A DNA stretch of 64,000 nt. Origin: Nocardioides_C sp963700955 (GTDB lineage: Bacteria; Actinomycetota; Actinomycetes; Propionibacteriales; Nocardioidaceae). The translations under genes and the position numbers were made by a program. Position 1 is the first letter of the stretch. Each line of letters opens with the position of its first letter. The notes beneath the pieces were generated by a model, which searched no databases, was not told the DNA's origin, and worked only from the letters and a program-made list of their open reading frames with translations. Positions 25,377 through 34,985 of this stretch are shown here, one piece after another. The stretch lies in contig CAVOZH010000012.1 in NCBI GenBank assembly GCA_963700955.1, forward strand, positions 124,001-188,000, written 5' to 3'.

Positions 25377-25772
25377 CAGAGGAAACGTCTCCCAGTCGAC
25401 GGCTACGCCGGCGCCTTCCCACGCCGACGGCGCGGGTCATGCGCACCGGATCCTCTCGGCTTCCCAACCGGTACGGATTCGCGCCCACTGACCCATTTGT
25501 CAGCCTGCCATGGCCCATAGATGTGCGGGCGAAAACGAAGAAATGCCCTACGCGGTCATTTGGCTCGTTTGAGGGCGTACAAGACGCACTGCGCGATGGT
25601 CATCTTCGACATGATCAGTACATGCGGAGAATATGAGAATGGGCGGTGCTCAGCGTGGACTTGTTCCTTCTCGCCACGCTCACTCCTCGTCTCACAAACG
25701 GCCACCGGACAGCGGCCGACGATTTTGAAGTCGCGACGGTCCGAAAGTATCTAGTCAGACCGCGCGCGTGAC
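25377..25772. other. Divergent intergenic region, 396 bases
   Basis: It separates the secreted cell-wall gene (minus) from the PP2C phosphatase gene (plus) and must hold both promoters. The part nearest the cell-wall gene (about 25390-25480, minus strand) can form GC-rich hairpins. The middle (25520-25640) is AT-richer. No operator or gene recognised. Confidence 0.5.
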
Positions 25773-27932
25773 ATGATTCTCCGCATGGCACCCCTGGGGG
25801 ACACCCACGACCCGAGGACGTGGCGCACCGACGTCGCCCATCTCGACGGTCTGAGCACCGCCGCCGTCGCTTCCGACGCAGCGGGGAAGATCGTGTACTC
25901 CAACGCCGCTGCGGAGAACCTCCTCGGCAGCACCCGCGACCAGTTGCTGGGCCGAGATCTGCTCGATCTCCTTCTCCCTGAGGACCACCGCGGCGGCGGC
26001 CAGGAGGTCTTCACCCACGTGCTCACGGGCGCTGCCTGGAGCGGTCGCCTGCCACTGACGGACCCGGCGGGTGGGGAGGACCGGCCGCTGGACATCACGG
26101 CTACCCCGCTTCGCCGTGAGGGGATCGTGGTCGGCGTCCTCTTCGTCCTCGAGGACGCCTCCGGCGAGACGGAGAGCAAGGGCCGGCACCAGCGCGTGGC
26201 AGCCCGACTGGCGCGGCTCGCAAGGGTCACCGCAGAGCTCGTCTCGGCCGAGGACCTGGAGAGCGTCACCAAGATCGTGATCTCGCAGGCGGCCGATGCC
26301 GCGGGAGCCACCGTGGCCGCCCTCATGCGTCTCGTCGACGGGGACACCCTCGCCCTGGTCGGTGTGCGCGCTGAGGACGCCACCATCGCCACGCGCTGGG
26401 CGACTTTCCCCTTGGCCGACCGCACGCCGGCCGGAGACTCCATCCGGATGCGGCAGCCGATCATCCTCACCGGACGTGCGGAGATCGACGCGAGGTACCC
26501 AGACCTCGAAGCGGCAGCGCCGGGAGAGCGAACTCTCGTCGTGCTTCCGCTGGTGACCGGCGGAGGCGTCCTCGGCGCGATCAGCCTGTCGTTCCCCGGG
26601 CACAGGGCGTTCGACAGTGCGGAGCAGGAGTTCCTGCGCCTCCTGGCCGACACGTGTGCCCAGGCCATGGACCGGCTCCAGGCCCTCGACGACGCTGCGG
26701 AGCGGGCCTACAAGCTGAGGTTCCTCACCGAGGCCTCCGCTGAGCTGGCAAGCAGCCTCGACTACCAGGCGACGCTTCGAAACGTCGCCTGGCTCGGTGT
26801 GCCGGAGTTCGCCGACTGGTGCTCGATCTCGCTGCTCGAGGACGGCGACCTGCGCACACTCGCGGTTGCTCACGTGGATCCCGAGAAGGTCGCCTTCGTC
26901 GACGAGCTCCAGCGCCGCTATCCCCCCGACCCCGAGGCCGGGCAGGGTGGATGGAACATCGTCCGCACCGGACGCAGCGAGCTGATCCACGAGGTCACCG
27001 ACGAGCTGCTGGCGGCCAGCGCACAGGACGAGGAGCACCTGCGGCTTGCACGTGAGCTGAACCTCCGCAGCGCGGTGTCCGCGCCGTTGATCGCCCACGG
27101 GAAGGTGCTCGGCGTCATGTCGTGGGTGTCCGCGGACGAGGGCAGGTTGTTCACGGAGAGCGACCTGACCTTCGTCGAGGACCTGGCCCAGCGGGCCGCA
27201 GTCGCGATCGACAACTCCCAGCTGCACAGCCAGACCCGCGACGCCGCGGCACACCTGCAGCGGGCGGTCCTCCCCGAAGCGCTCCCCGACGTTCCGGGAT
27301 GGCAGTTCGCCTCCTACTACAGCCCGTCAGGCCGCACCGAGGTCGGCGGCGACTTCTACGACGTGCTGTCGGTCGAGAACGGGGTAGCGCTCTTCGTCGG
27401 CGATGTGATGGGCCGGGGCGTCGAGGCTGCTGCGGCGATGGCGCAGATGCGCGCGGCGGTCCGCTCCTACCTCGCGCTCGACCCGTCCCCGGAGAGCGTG
27501 GTGAGCCATCTCGACACGATGTTCACGACCTTCGACTACTCACAGCTCGTCACGCTCGTCTACGTGCTGGCCGACGCTTCCCGCGACCAGCTCCTGGTCG
27601 TGAACGCCGGACACCCGCCGCCGGTGGTGCTCCGCGCCGACGGCCGCCTCGAGACGATCTCCGAGCGGGTCACCGCGCCGCTCGGGCTCGGCGGTCAGGA
27701 TCGTGCAGCCTTCGCGGTTCCGTTCCGCGTCGGCGACTCGCTTCTCCTCTACACCGACGGCCTGATCGAGCGCCGCGACGAGGACATCGACATCGGACAG
27801 GAGCGCCTCGCCGACGAGTGCCGCAGGCTCAGCCACGACGCCCTCTACGACTGCCTCTCCGAGCTCGTCGAGACGGTCCGCGACCATACGCGGGAGGACG
27901 ACGTCGCGGCGCTCGTCGCACGCCGCGACTGA
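25773..27932 (+). CDS. PAS-GAF-GAF-PP2C (SpoIIE-type) serine phosphatase
   Basis: A 719-residue cytoplasmic signalling protein: PAS (about 22-125, with YSNAAAENLLG), GAF (about 165-305, from VTAELVSAEDLESVTKIVIS), second GAF (about 320-490, FLTEASAELASSLDYQATL), and SpoIIE/RsbU phosphatase (about 505-717) with EVGGDFYDVL, FVGDVMGRGVEAAAAM, LVVNAGHPPP and REDDVAAL as metal-site acids. Such RsbP/RsbU-like phosphatases usually dephosphorylate an anti-anti-sigma factor; no such partner is in view. Start ATG 25773, or ATG 25785 (MAPLGDTHD). Confidence 0.93.
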   Translation: MILRMAPLGDTHDPRTWRTDVAHLDGLSTAAVASDAAGKIVYSNAAAENLLGSTRDQLLGRDLLDLLLPEDHRGGGQEVFTHVLTGAAWSGRLPLTDPAGGEDRPLDITATPLRREGIVVGVLFVLEDASGETESKGRHQRVAARLARLARVTAELVSAEDLESVTKIVISQAADAAGATVAALMRLVDGDTLALVGVRAEDATIATRWATFPLADRTPAGDSIRMRQPIILTGRAEIDARYPDLEAAAPGERTLVVLPLVTGGGVLGAISLSFPGHRAFDSAEQEFLRLLADTCAQAMDRLQALDDAAERAYKLRFLTEASAELASSLDYQATLRNVAWLGVPEFADWCSISLLEDGDLRTLAVAHVDPEKVAFVDELQRRYPPDPEAGQGGWNIVRTGRSELIHEVTDELLAASAQDEEHLRLARELNLRSAVSAPLIAHGKVLGVMSWVSADEGRLFTESDLTFVEDLAQRAAVAIDNSQLHSQTRDAAAHLQRAVLPEALPDVPGWQFASYYSPSGRTEVGGDFYDVLSVENGVALFVGDVMGRGVEAAAAMAQMRAAVRSYLALDPSPESVVSHLDTMFTTFDYSQLVTLVYVLADASRDQLLVVNAGHPPPVVLRADGRLETISERVTAPLGLGGQDRAAFAVPFRVGDSLLLYTDGLIERRDEDIDIGQERLADECRRLSHDALYDCLSELVETVRDHTREDDVAALVARRD

Positions 27933-27956
27933 CGGCAAACAGCCGGCGAGGCAGGC

Positions 27957-29681
27957 TCAGGCGCTGCGCTGAACGCACACCCGGGGCAGGTCGAACCACC
28001 GAAGGTGCTCGAAGTCCTCGGAGACCGAGTCCGGCACCGCCGACAGGTCCGCGGGCTGGGTCGCGCTCAGCAGCGCGGCGCCCTCCTGGAGGTACGTCGC
28101 AAGCACCGACTCCGGCGCGGTGTCGTCGTGGCTCGGGTAGCGCATCTCGCCGTCCGGCCCGTAGCTGATCTGGCCCAGCCGCAGCGGCGGCTCGACGTTG
28201 CCCCGGCGGTGCACCCAGATGCCGCGCGTGACGTCGAATCGGTACTCCCCCAGCATCCGCCACCCGTCGCGGGCGACGAGGCGCACCGCCTCGACGACGT
28301 AGTCGAAGACGGCCTCGGAGATGAAGTAGTTGAAGTTGATCCGCACCCAGCCGGGCTTGATCCCCTCGCAGCCGTGGGTGATCTCTCGCTCGAACTCGTG
28401 TGACCGGTCGATGTCGATGCCTAGAAGCCTGTGTCCGTACGGCCCGGCGCACGAGCACCCGCCCCGCGACTGGATCCCGAACAGGTCGTTGAGCAGCGCG
28501 ACGACGAAGTTGTGATGGAGGTACTTCCCGCTCGGGGCCCGGACCACGAACGACACGATCGAGAGCCGCTCAGCGTCGACGTTGCCGAGGATCTCGATGC
28601 TCGGCTCCTCCTGCCACCTGGTCAGCGCACGGCGCAGGTAGAACTCCTCATGCTCCCTGATCACGTCGATCCCCACGGCCTGCTTGAGCTGGAACACCAG
28701 ACCGGCGCGGATCGACTCGACGATCGCAGGCGTGCCGCCCTCCTCGCGTTGGGCCGGGTCGGTGAGATAGCGGTGGTCGTCGGAGTTGACGTAGGCGACC
28801 GTGCCGCCGCCCGGCACGTCGGGCACCCGGTTGGTGAGGAGCTCGCGTCGTACGACGAGCACGCCCGGCGTGCTGGGGCCGCCGATGAACTTGTGCGGGC
28901 TGAGGAACACGGCGTCCTTGTAGGACAGCGGGTCCCGGCCCTTCCCGCCGTACATCTCGATGTCGACGTAGGGGCCGGCAGCTGCGAAGTCCCAGAACGA
29001 CAGCGCACCGTGGCGGTGCAGCAACGCGGAGATGCCGTGGGTGTCGCTGAGGATGCCCGTCACGTTGCTCGCTGCGGAGAACGTGCCGATCTTCAGCGGA
29101 CGGTCGGCGAAGCGGACGAGCTCGGACTCGAGCCGCGCAAGGTCGATGTGCCCGTCGGCGTCGGAAGGGATCGCGACGACGTCGGCGATCGACTCTCGCC
29201 ACGGCAGCTCGTTGGAGTGGTGCTCGTAGGGACCGATGAAGACCACCGGACGCCGGTCCTCCGGGATCGCGTCGCTGAGGTGGTACTCGTCGTCGAGCGT
29301 GCAGGGGATGCGCAGGCCGAGAATCCCGATGAGCTTGTCGATGGCGCCGGTGCAGCCCGAGCCCGCGAAGACCACCACCGTCTCGTCGTCCCCACCGACC
29401 GCGTCGCGGATGATCGCGCGTGCGTCCTCCCGCAGCCTCGTGGTCTGCAGGCCGGTGCCGCTGGACTCCGTGTGGGTGTTGGCGTACCGGGGCAGCACCT
29501 CGCAGCGGATGAAGTCCTCGAGGAACGTCAGCGACCGGCCTGACGCGGTGTAGTCGGCATAGGTGACCCGCCTGGGCCCGAAGGGTCCGACCATCACCTG
29601 GTCGTCGCCGATGACGGCCTCCCTGATCCGGCGCAGGAGAGGTGTCTCGACGGGCTGGGCAACCTGCATGTTCGCGAGCAT
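27957..29681 (-). CDS. Class V PLP-dependent aminotransferase/cysteine desulfurase-like enzyme
   Basis: A 574-residue fold-type I enzyme, longer than the 400 residues of typical desulfurases. PLP lysine: FLSPHKFIGGPSTPG. Earlier ADYTASGRSLTFLEDFI and VVVFAGSGCTGAIDKLIG form the cofactor site. A cysteine-rich loop, IQSRGGCSCAGPYGHRLLG, aligns with the place of the catalytic cysteine in desulfurases. About 110 extra residues follow. Substrate unknown; a desulfurase or a selenocysteine-lyase-like role is possible. It converges on the PP2C gene. Confidence 0.88.
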   Translation of the reverse strand: MLANMQVAQPVETPLLRRIREAVIGDDQVMVGPFGPRRVTYADYTASGRSLTFLEDFIRCEVLPRYANTHTESSGTGLQTTRLREDARAIIRDAVGGDDETVVVFAGSGCTGAIDKLIGILGLRIPCTLDDEYHLSDAIPEDRRPVVFIGPYEHHSNELPWRESIADVVAIPSDADGHIDLARLESELVRFADRPLKIGTFSAASNVTGILSDTHGISALLHRHGALSFWDFAAAGPYVDIEMYGGKGRDPLSYKDAVFLSPHKFIGGPSTPGVLVVRRELLTNRVPDVPGGGTVAYVNSDDHRYLTDPAQREEGGTPAIVESIRAGLVFQLKQAVGIDVIREHEEFYLRRALTRWQEEPSIEILGNVDAERLSIVSFVVRAPSGKYLHHNFVVALLNDLFGIQSRGGCSCAGPYGHRLLGIDIDRSHEFEREITHGCEGIKPGWVRINFNYFISEAVFDYVVEAVRLVARDGWRMLGEYRFDVTRGIWVHRRGNVEPPLRLGQISYGPDGEMRYPSHDDTAPESVLATYLQEGAALLSATQPADLSAVPDSVSEDFEHLRWFDLPRVCVQRSA

Positions 29682-29780
29682 AGTGGGGAGATACCCCGTG
29701 CCGTATGGGACGAAAGGCCCTTACCCTGGCACGCCGAGTGCCGGAGCCTTGTGATGCAGGAGCTTCTCGAAGGAGCCGCT

Positions 29781-30485
29781 ATGGGTGCCGACGACGCAGC
29801 GTCGACCGACGCGCGGCACGGGCTTCCACCGTGGGCGCGGTTGCTCGTCGTAGTGGCCCACCCGGACGACGAGTCGTTCGGTCTCGGCGCCATCATCGAC
29901 GTCTTCGCCGCCCGTGGCACGCAGGTGAGGGTGCTGTGCCTGACCGAGGGCGAGGCTTCCACGCTCGGGACCGGCATCAACCTGGGCCAGATGCGCCGTG
30001 ACGAGCTCGCGGCCGCCTCGCGGGAGCTCGGAGTCAGCGGCACCGTCTTGCACCATCACCCCGATGGGGACCTGCGCTCGGTCTGCCGCCACATCCTGGC
30101 CGGCGAGGTGATCGACGAGGCCGGAGCCGTTCACGCCGACGGCCTTCTCGTCTTCGACTCAACCGGCGTCACCGGTCACCCCGACCACGCCGCGGCCACC
30201 GCTGCGGCCATGCTCGCCGCGGAGGTGCTGGACCTCGCCGTGCTGGCCTGGACGTTGCCGGCTGAGGTGGCGGCTCAGCTCAACGACGAGCTCGGGGTCA
30301 GGGTGTTCAAGGGCTGCCCACCCGAACAGATCGACCTGCGAGTCACCGTCGACCGAAGCCACCAGATCGCCGCCAGCCACGCGCACCACACCCAGGCGGT
30401 CCCGTCCAGCCCGCTCTGGCGAAGGCTCGAGCTCCTCGGCGACACCGAGCATCTGCGCTGGCTGCGCCGGCCCGTCGCCGGCTGA
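29781..30485 (+). CDS. PIG-L family N-deacetylase (MshB/LmbE-like)
   Basis: A 234-residue zinc-dependent deacetylase. AHPDDESFG is the diagnostic metal/catalytic motif and TGHPDHAAA supplies the second His. Family members remove acetyl from GlcNAc-containing molecules such as the mycothiol precursor. This one is shorter than MshB, so the substrate is open. ATG 29781 (MGADDAAST) has AAGGAG at 29770; an in-frame ATG at 29751 is less likely. Confidence 0.9.
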   Translation: MGADDAASTDARHGLPPWARLLVVVAHPDDESFGLGAIIDVFAARGTQVRVLCLTEGEASTLGTGINLGQMRRDELAAASRELGVSGTVLHHHPDGDLRSVCRHILAGEVIDEAGAVHADGLLVFDSTGVTGHPDHAAATAAAMLAAEVLDLAVLAWTLPAEVAAQLNDELGVRVFKGCPPEQIDLRVTVDRSHQIAASHAHHTQAVPSSPLWRRLELLGDTEHLRWLRRPVAG

Positions 30486-30506
30486 GCGCCGTCGATTCCG
30501 CGGCGG

Positions 30507-31589
30507 TCATTCCTCGTCGATGGTCGCGTCCTCGTCGTGGGTCCCGGGCCGCGGCGCCCACGGCAGCTCCTCCGCGGGACGCACGACGATCAGCTTGTCG
30601 CCGCGGGCCAGCTGTGTGACGACGGGCTCGAAGTAGCGGTGCACGCGGCCGTCACGGATCACCGCGATCACCTGGTCGGGCAGCTGCTGGGGCTGCTTGC
30701 CCACCTCGGGCACGAGGAGGTCGCGCTCGGCCACCTCGAGTCCCTCCCCGTAAGTCAGCAGGTCCTCCATGACCGAGCCGAGGTTCGGGCTCAGCGTCGA
30801 GAGCCCGAGCAGCCGGCCGACGGCGTCGGACGAGGTGATCACCGAGTTGGCGCCGGACTGCCGGACCAGCGGGACGTTGTTCTGCTCGCGGACCGCGGCG
30901 ACGATGTACGTGTCGGGGTTGAGCTGCCTGACGTTGAGCGCACACAGCACCGTCGAGTCGTCCCGGTTGGTGGTGATGATGACCTGACGTGCCCGGTGCA
31001 CCCCTGCCCTCCGGAGCACCTCCCGCCTCGTGGCGTCACCGGTGACGACCGCGATCCCGTCCGCATGGGCATCACCCAGCGCTGCCTGACTGGGGTCGAC
31101 GATCACGATCGACTCCTTCGGGACCCCGTTGTTGACCAGGGTCTCGACGGCGCTCCGCCCCTTGGTGCCGTAGCCGATCACGACGACGTGGTCGTTCATG
31201 TGTCTCCTCCACCGGGTGGCCCGGAACATCTCGCGGCCCTGGCTTGCCAGTACCTCGACGGTGGTGCTGATCAACAGCACCAGGAACGCGATCCGCAGCG
31301 GTGTGACCACGAAGATGTTCACCAGCCGCGCCTGCGTGCTGTACGGCGAGATGTCGCCGTAGCCCGTCGTGCTCAGCGTGACGGTCGTGTAGTACATGGC
31401 GTCAACGAAGTCGACCGTGCCGTCCGCGGCGTCGTGGTACCCCTTGCGGTCGACGTACACGATCAGGATGGTGAGCAGCAGGACGCCCAGTGCCATGAGC
31501 ATGCGCCGGGTCAGCTCCCACCAGGGCGAGCGCGGGATCGCTGGAAGGCGGATCCGGGGGATGGCCTCGGGCTCGGCGTTGTCTGGCAC
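30507..31589 (-). CDS. Two-TM potassium channel with TrkA-N domain
   Basis: A 360-residue channel: TM1 (about 30-47), pore helix with selectivity filter TTGYGD (74-79), TM2 (about 92-112), then an RCK/TrkA-N Rossmann domain starting HVVVIGYGTKGRSAVETLV and a TrkA-C-like end. It should form a tetrameric ligand-gated K+ channel. It converges with the PIG-L gene and is followed upstream on the same strand by a small membrane gene. Confidence 0.93.
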   Translation of the reverse strand: MPDNAEPEAIPRIRLPAIPRSPWWELTRRMLMALGVLLLTILIVYVDRKGYHDAADGTVDFVDAMYYTTVTLSTTGYGDISPYSTQARLVNIFVVTPLRIAFLVLLISTTVEVLASQGREMFRATRWRRHMNDHVVVIGYGTKGRSAVETLVNNGVPKESIVIVDPSQAALGDAHADGIAVVTGDATRREVLRRAGVHRARQVIITTNRDDSTVLCALNVRQLNPDTYIVAAVREQNNVPLVRQSGANSVITSSDAVGRLLGLSTLSPNLGSVMEDLLTYGEGLEVAERDLLVPEVGKQPQQLPDQVIAVIRDGRVHRYFEPVVTQLARGDKLIVVRPAEELPWAPRPGTHDEDATIDEE

Positions 31590-31628
31590 GGTGAGAATCT
31601 ACGGGACGGCAGGGGTAGGGCGGCGCAC

Positions 31629-31991
31629 CTACGGGACCACGTCGCCGTAGATCATGGTGAACGGGCCGTCCTGACCTTCCTCGCCGGCAGGCGGCTGGTC
31701 GACCACCACGGAGACGAACCGGAACTCGTCGCCTGGCTCGGGCAGTGCGGCGTCACCCACGCTGCGGCGCCAGGTGCCGCACAGCAGGCCGTCCTTGGTG
31801 ACGCCTTCCTGGTCGCTGACCGAGTCGCCCTTCAGGCAGAGCCGGCCGTCGCGCTGGTCGTAGCTGTCCACGACGGCGGTCGTCCGGCTCGGGGTGTCGG
31901 GTCCGGCCAGCACGCCGAGGAGGTAGCCGCCGAGGATGCAGATCGCTCCCCCGGCCAGCGCCACAGGCGTGGGCAGGTTGACGTTTCCCAT
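31629..31991 (-). CDS. Membrane-anchored protein of unknown function
   Basis: 120 residues from ATG 31991 (MGNVNLPTPVALAGGAI). One N-terminal membrane segment (about 8-27) is followed by an extracytoplasmic domain with two cysteines (GRLCLKGDSVSD and DGLLCGTWRRS) that may pair. Conserved-looking in high-GC actinobacteria but no named family recognised. The longer frame adds 20 Gly/Arg-rich residues and is not chosen. Confidence 0.75.
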   Translation of the reverse strand: MGNVNLPTPVALAGGAICILGGYLLGVLAGPDTPSRTTAVVDSYDQRDGRLCLKGDSVSDQEGVTKDGLLCGTWRRSVGDAALPEPGDEFRFVSVVVDQPPAGEEGQDGPFTMIYGDVVP

Positions 31992-32097
31992 CAGGTCCCT
32001 TCGCGCTCGTCCTACTCCCCCGCCGGGGGCAAGCATTCCACGCATACCCACGCAGGAGACACCAGGGTTCTCAAGCCGAAGACCGTTCGACGATCAT

Positions 32098-33303
32098 TCA
32101 GGGTCGCGTGACGAGCACGATGCCCAGACACATCTCGTCCGTGGTGCCCTCGCCCCAGACGACGTACCTCTCGGGCTGCCCCTTGAAGGCCGGCAGGAGG
32201 TCGCGAAGCCCCTGGTCGTGGGTGCAGGTGACCCGCAGCTTGTCACCGGGCCTGATCTTGACCGGGCGCCGAAGCGAGCGGGCGCCCTGGTCGTCGAAGT
32301 TCCAGACCGGGATGTCGAGGAGCGTGCGGGCGTCCGGCCGCCCTGGGTTGAGCTCGATCTTGATCTTCCTGCCCAGCAAGTGCATGTGGCCGGCCACCGC
32401 GCGCACCGTTGCCGGCTCCTGGACGTCCCGCGTGCAGCTCTGCGTCGGACCGGGCCGCGGCCCCAAGCCGTCGCCGCAGAGGAACTGCAGCCCGGCCACC
32501 ATCTGGCCAGAGCGCATGCCGAACCGCTCCATGACGTCGGCGACGGCCGCGTCGCGGTTGCAGAGCGGCCCCCTCACCCCGGGGCGACAGGGCAGCTCGA
32601 CCGGCGCCGGTAGCAGGGTCGTCTCGAGGGGTGCGAGGTGGCGCGACCCGTCGGAGATCCGGAGGCGGGCCTTGCTGACGTCCGGGGCGCTGCCCGCCAG
32701 GAGGTTGTAGTGAACCTGCATGACGATCCGGGAGCCGGCCGGAAGCGGGATCCCGATGTCGTCGGCGAGCACCTGCTCGCGGCCACCCGGCGCCCAGGCG
32801 CCGATCCACGGAGCGTCCTCGAGCGTTGCGCCACCGCCCTCGAGTCCCGCGCCGCCGAAGCAGGTCCAGCCCTCGCCGGGCGCCCGCTTGTCCACGGCCT
32901 CTGCCGCGGCCACCTGGTCCGGCGCGACCCGAAACAAGATCACGTGGTGCACGACACGCCTGTCGCCAGGAACGACGTCGACGCCGGTCACGAACGAGTC
33001 GGTCTCGGCCCTGGGGTCGAGGAGGAAGCACCGGTAGTCGTCGGTGCCCTTGCCCGGTGCGGCCGGCTTGTAGGGGGCGGGCATCGCCACATCGACGATC
33101 CGCTCCCCCGGACGCAGCGGCGTGCGCTTTCCTGGATCTGCCTCCGCGCCGTGAGACTGCGTGTCGCCGGGCGCGGTTGCGATCGGGGCCGAGGGCGTCC
33201 CTGGGGCGGCACGGTCTCCCGAGGAGTCCGTGACCGGAGAGCAGGCCGCGAGCAGGAGCCCCGCGGCCGCGATACCGGCCGTCCAGCTCCGGACAGTCCT
33301 CAT
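32098..33303 (-). CDS. Lipoprotein resembling copper type II monooxygenases (PHM-like)
   Basis: A 401-residue exported lipoprotein: signal with lipobox LLLAACSP (Cys21). The mature part shows the ligands of copper type II ascorbate-dependent monooxygenases: HHVILF (CuH site), VMQVHYN, GHMHLLGR (His pair) and DEMCLGI with the Met ligand. Eukaryotic relatives hydroxylate peptide C-termini; bacterial ones are uncharacterised. Many cysteines (about 10) suggest disulfides. Substrate unknown; the copper role is inferred from motif spacing. Confidence 0.85.
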   Translation of the reverse strand: MRTVRSWTAGIAAAGLLLAACSPVTDSSGDRAAPGTPSAPIATAPGDTQSHGAEADPGKRTPLRPGERIVDVAMPAPYKPAAPGKGTDDYRCFLLDPRAETDSFVTGVDVVPGDRRVVHHVILFRVAPDQVAAAEAVDKRAPGEGWTCFGGAGLEGGGATLEDAPWIGAWAPGGREQVLADDIGIPLPAGSRIVMQVHYNLLAGSAPDVSKARLRISDGSRHLAPLETTLLPAPVELPCRPGVRGPLCNRDAAVADVMERFGMRSGQMVAGLQFLCGDGLGPRPGPTQSCTRDVQEPATVRAVAGHMHLLGRKIKIELNPGRPDARTLLDIPVWNFDDQGARSLRRPVKIRPGDKLRVTCTHDQGLRDLLPAFKGQPERYVVWGEGTTDEMCLGIVLVTRP

Positions 33304-33312
33304 GCGGCGAGT

Positions 33313-33894
33313 CTAGGTCGGCCGGTCCGCCCCCGCGCTCTCGCGAAGCCCCACTGCGTCGTGCTCCCAGAACACCTCCGGGTAGACCAGTGCTCCGGTC
33401 ATCCACGGCTCGTACGACGGAAGCGCGACGAACTGGAAGGCGGCGAGCGGGATCCGGGTCGAGGGCGCCGAGAACCCGCTCGGGGCGCCGGGGCGGAAGC
33501 CGAGCCTGCCGTAGAACGCCGGCGACCCCTCCAGGAACACCAGCGGCTCGGGCCGGTCCTGCAGCAGCTCCAGCGTCCGACGTACCAGCGTGGAGCCGAC
33601 GCCACGGCCCTGCGCCTCGGGATCCACGGAGAGCGGGCTGAGCACCAGCACCTCCACCAGCCGCGGAGCAGCGTCGAGCCAGCCGCGCGTGTAGGACACG
33701 TGGCCGACGACCCGGTCATCCTCCGCGGCGACGAAGGACAGGCTCCGCCACGCGGTGGACCGCCGCAGCCCGTCGACGAGCTCGGCGACCGGCTCGGGGC
33801 CGAACGCCCTTGTCACTACCTGCCGGACCCGGGGCACGTCTTCGACCCGCTCGGCGTGGACGCGCACGCCCGACCGACGCTTCGCCGAGGTCAC
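33313..33894 (-). CDS. GNAT-family N-acetyltransferase
   Basis: 193 residues. The acetyl-CoA loop is PEAQGRGVGSTLVRRTLELL and FLEGSPAFYGRLGFRPG is a typical GNAT end, with Tyr. GTG 33894 is chosen because it overlaps the rsgA TGA (GTGA), suggesting coupling; an alternative GTG at 33867 begins VRVHAERVED. Similar to actinobacterial YhbS-like acetyltransferases of unknown substrate. Confidence 0.9.
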   Translation of the reverse strand: MTSAKRRSGVRVHAERVEDVPRVRQVVTRAFGPEPVAELVDGLRRSTAWRSLSFVAAEDDRVVGHVSYTRGWLDAAPRLVEVLVLSPLSVDPEAQGRGVGSTLVRRTLELLQDRPEPLVFLEGSPAFYGRLGFRPGAPSGFSAPSTRIPLAAFQFVALPSYEPWMTGALVYPEVFWEHDAVGLRESAGADRPT

Positions 33895-34928
33895 GAGAAC
33901 CCCGACCACGGGTCGGCGGGTGGTCGACGCCCCCGTGCGCGGCCGGCCCGAGGGCGCGCCGCCTTGCGTGCGGCGGACGACTCGACCTCCCGCCGCAGCT
34001 CGAGCCAGCTCTCGTAGCGCCGCACCGAGAGACTGCCTGTCTCCAGCGCAGCACGCACCGCACACCCCGGCTCGGAGCCATGACCACAGTCATCGAAACG
34101 GCACAGCGACGCCAACGCCGTCACGTCCGCGAACGCGCTGCCGAGGCCGGTGGTGTCCGAGAGCCCGACTCCGCGGAGCCCCGGAGTGTCGATCACGGCG
34201 CCACCGCCAGGCAGCAGGACCAGCTCGCGACGCACCGACGTGTGGCGACCTCGGCCGTCCTGCCGGATCGAGCGGGTGCCGAGCACCTCTGCTCCGGCGA
34301 GAGCGTTGACCAGCGAGGACTTCCCGTGGCCGGAGGCCCCGATCAGGGCGAGGGTGCGGTGGCCGTCCACGATCTCGCGCAGCCGGTCGACGCCGGAGCC
34401 GGTGACCGTGCTGGTGCAGACCACCTCCACCCCAGGGGCGGCGGAGGCCACGTCCTCGGCGACGAAGTCCGCGTCTTGGACCAGGTCGGTCTTGGTGAGT
34501 ACCACGAGCGGCGTAGCGGTGCTCCCCAACGCCAGCGACACCAGCCTCTCGACGCGACCGAGGGCCGGATCCGGATGCAGCGCGACCACAGCCGCCACGT
34601 AGTCGGCGTTGGCGCACAGCACCTGGTCGTGGGACTGCTTCCCCGCCGTAGCCCGGACCACAGCGCTGGTCCGTGGCAGGACGCGCTCGATGGTGTGACG
34701 GTGGTCGGGCCAGTCCCTCAGGACGACCCAGTCCCCCGTGGTGGGTGCGACCACCGGGTCCCGGGCGACCTCACCGAGGAGGTCGCCGGCGTACCCGGCC
34801 CGAAGCAGGCCGTGCTCGGTGAGGACCTCAGCCAGCCCACGGTCCACGCGCACGACACGGCCGACCTCGGCGTCCGCAGCAGCGGCCCACCGGGCCATCT
34901 GCGGTTGGTAGCCGATGGTCTCGAGCAC
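33891..34928 (-). CDS. rsgA: Ribosome small subunit-dependent GTPase A
   Basis: A 345-residue circularly permuted GTPase for 30S maturation. N-terminal OB fold; G4 VVLTKTDLV precedes G1 GASGHGKSSLVNAL (around residue 195) and G3 DTPGLRG, the order that defines the family. The C-terminal zinc domain has CRFDDCGHGSEPGCAV. It overlaps the downstream acetyltransferase by 4 bases. Confidence 0.95.
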   Translation of the reverse strand: MLETIGYQPQMARWAAAADAEVGRVVRVDRGLAEVLTEHGLLRAGYAGDLLGEVARDPVVAPTTGDWVVLRDWPDHRHTIERVLPRTSAVVRATAGKQSHDQVLCANADYVAAVVALHPDPALGRVERLVSLALGSTATPLVVLTKTDLVQDADFVAEDVASAAPGVEVVCTSTVTGSGVDRLREIVDGHRTLALIGASGHGKSSLVNALAGAEVLGTRSIRQDGRGRHTSVRRELVLLPGGGAVIDTPGLRGVGLSDTTGLGSAFADVTALASLCRFDDCGHGSEPGCAVRAALETGSLSVRRYESWLELRREVESSAARKAARPRAGRARGRRPPADPWSGFS

Positions 34929-34985
34929 TCTGGGAATCTACGGCGGCGCCTCCACCGGCGCACCCGATTAACGGGTGCCCCTCCC

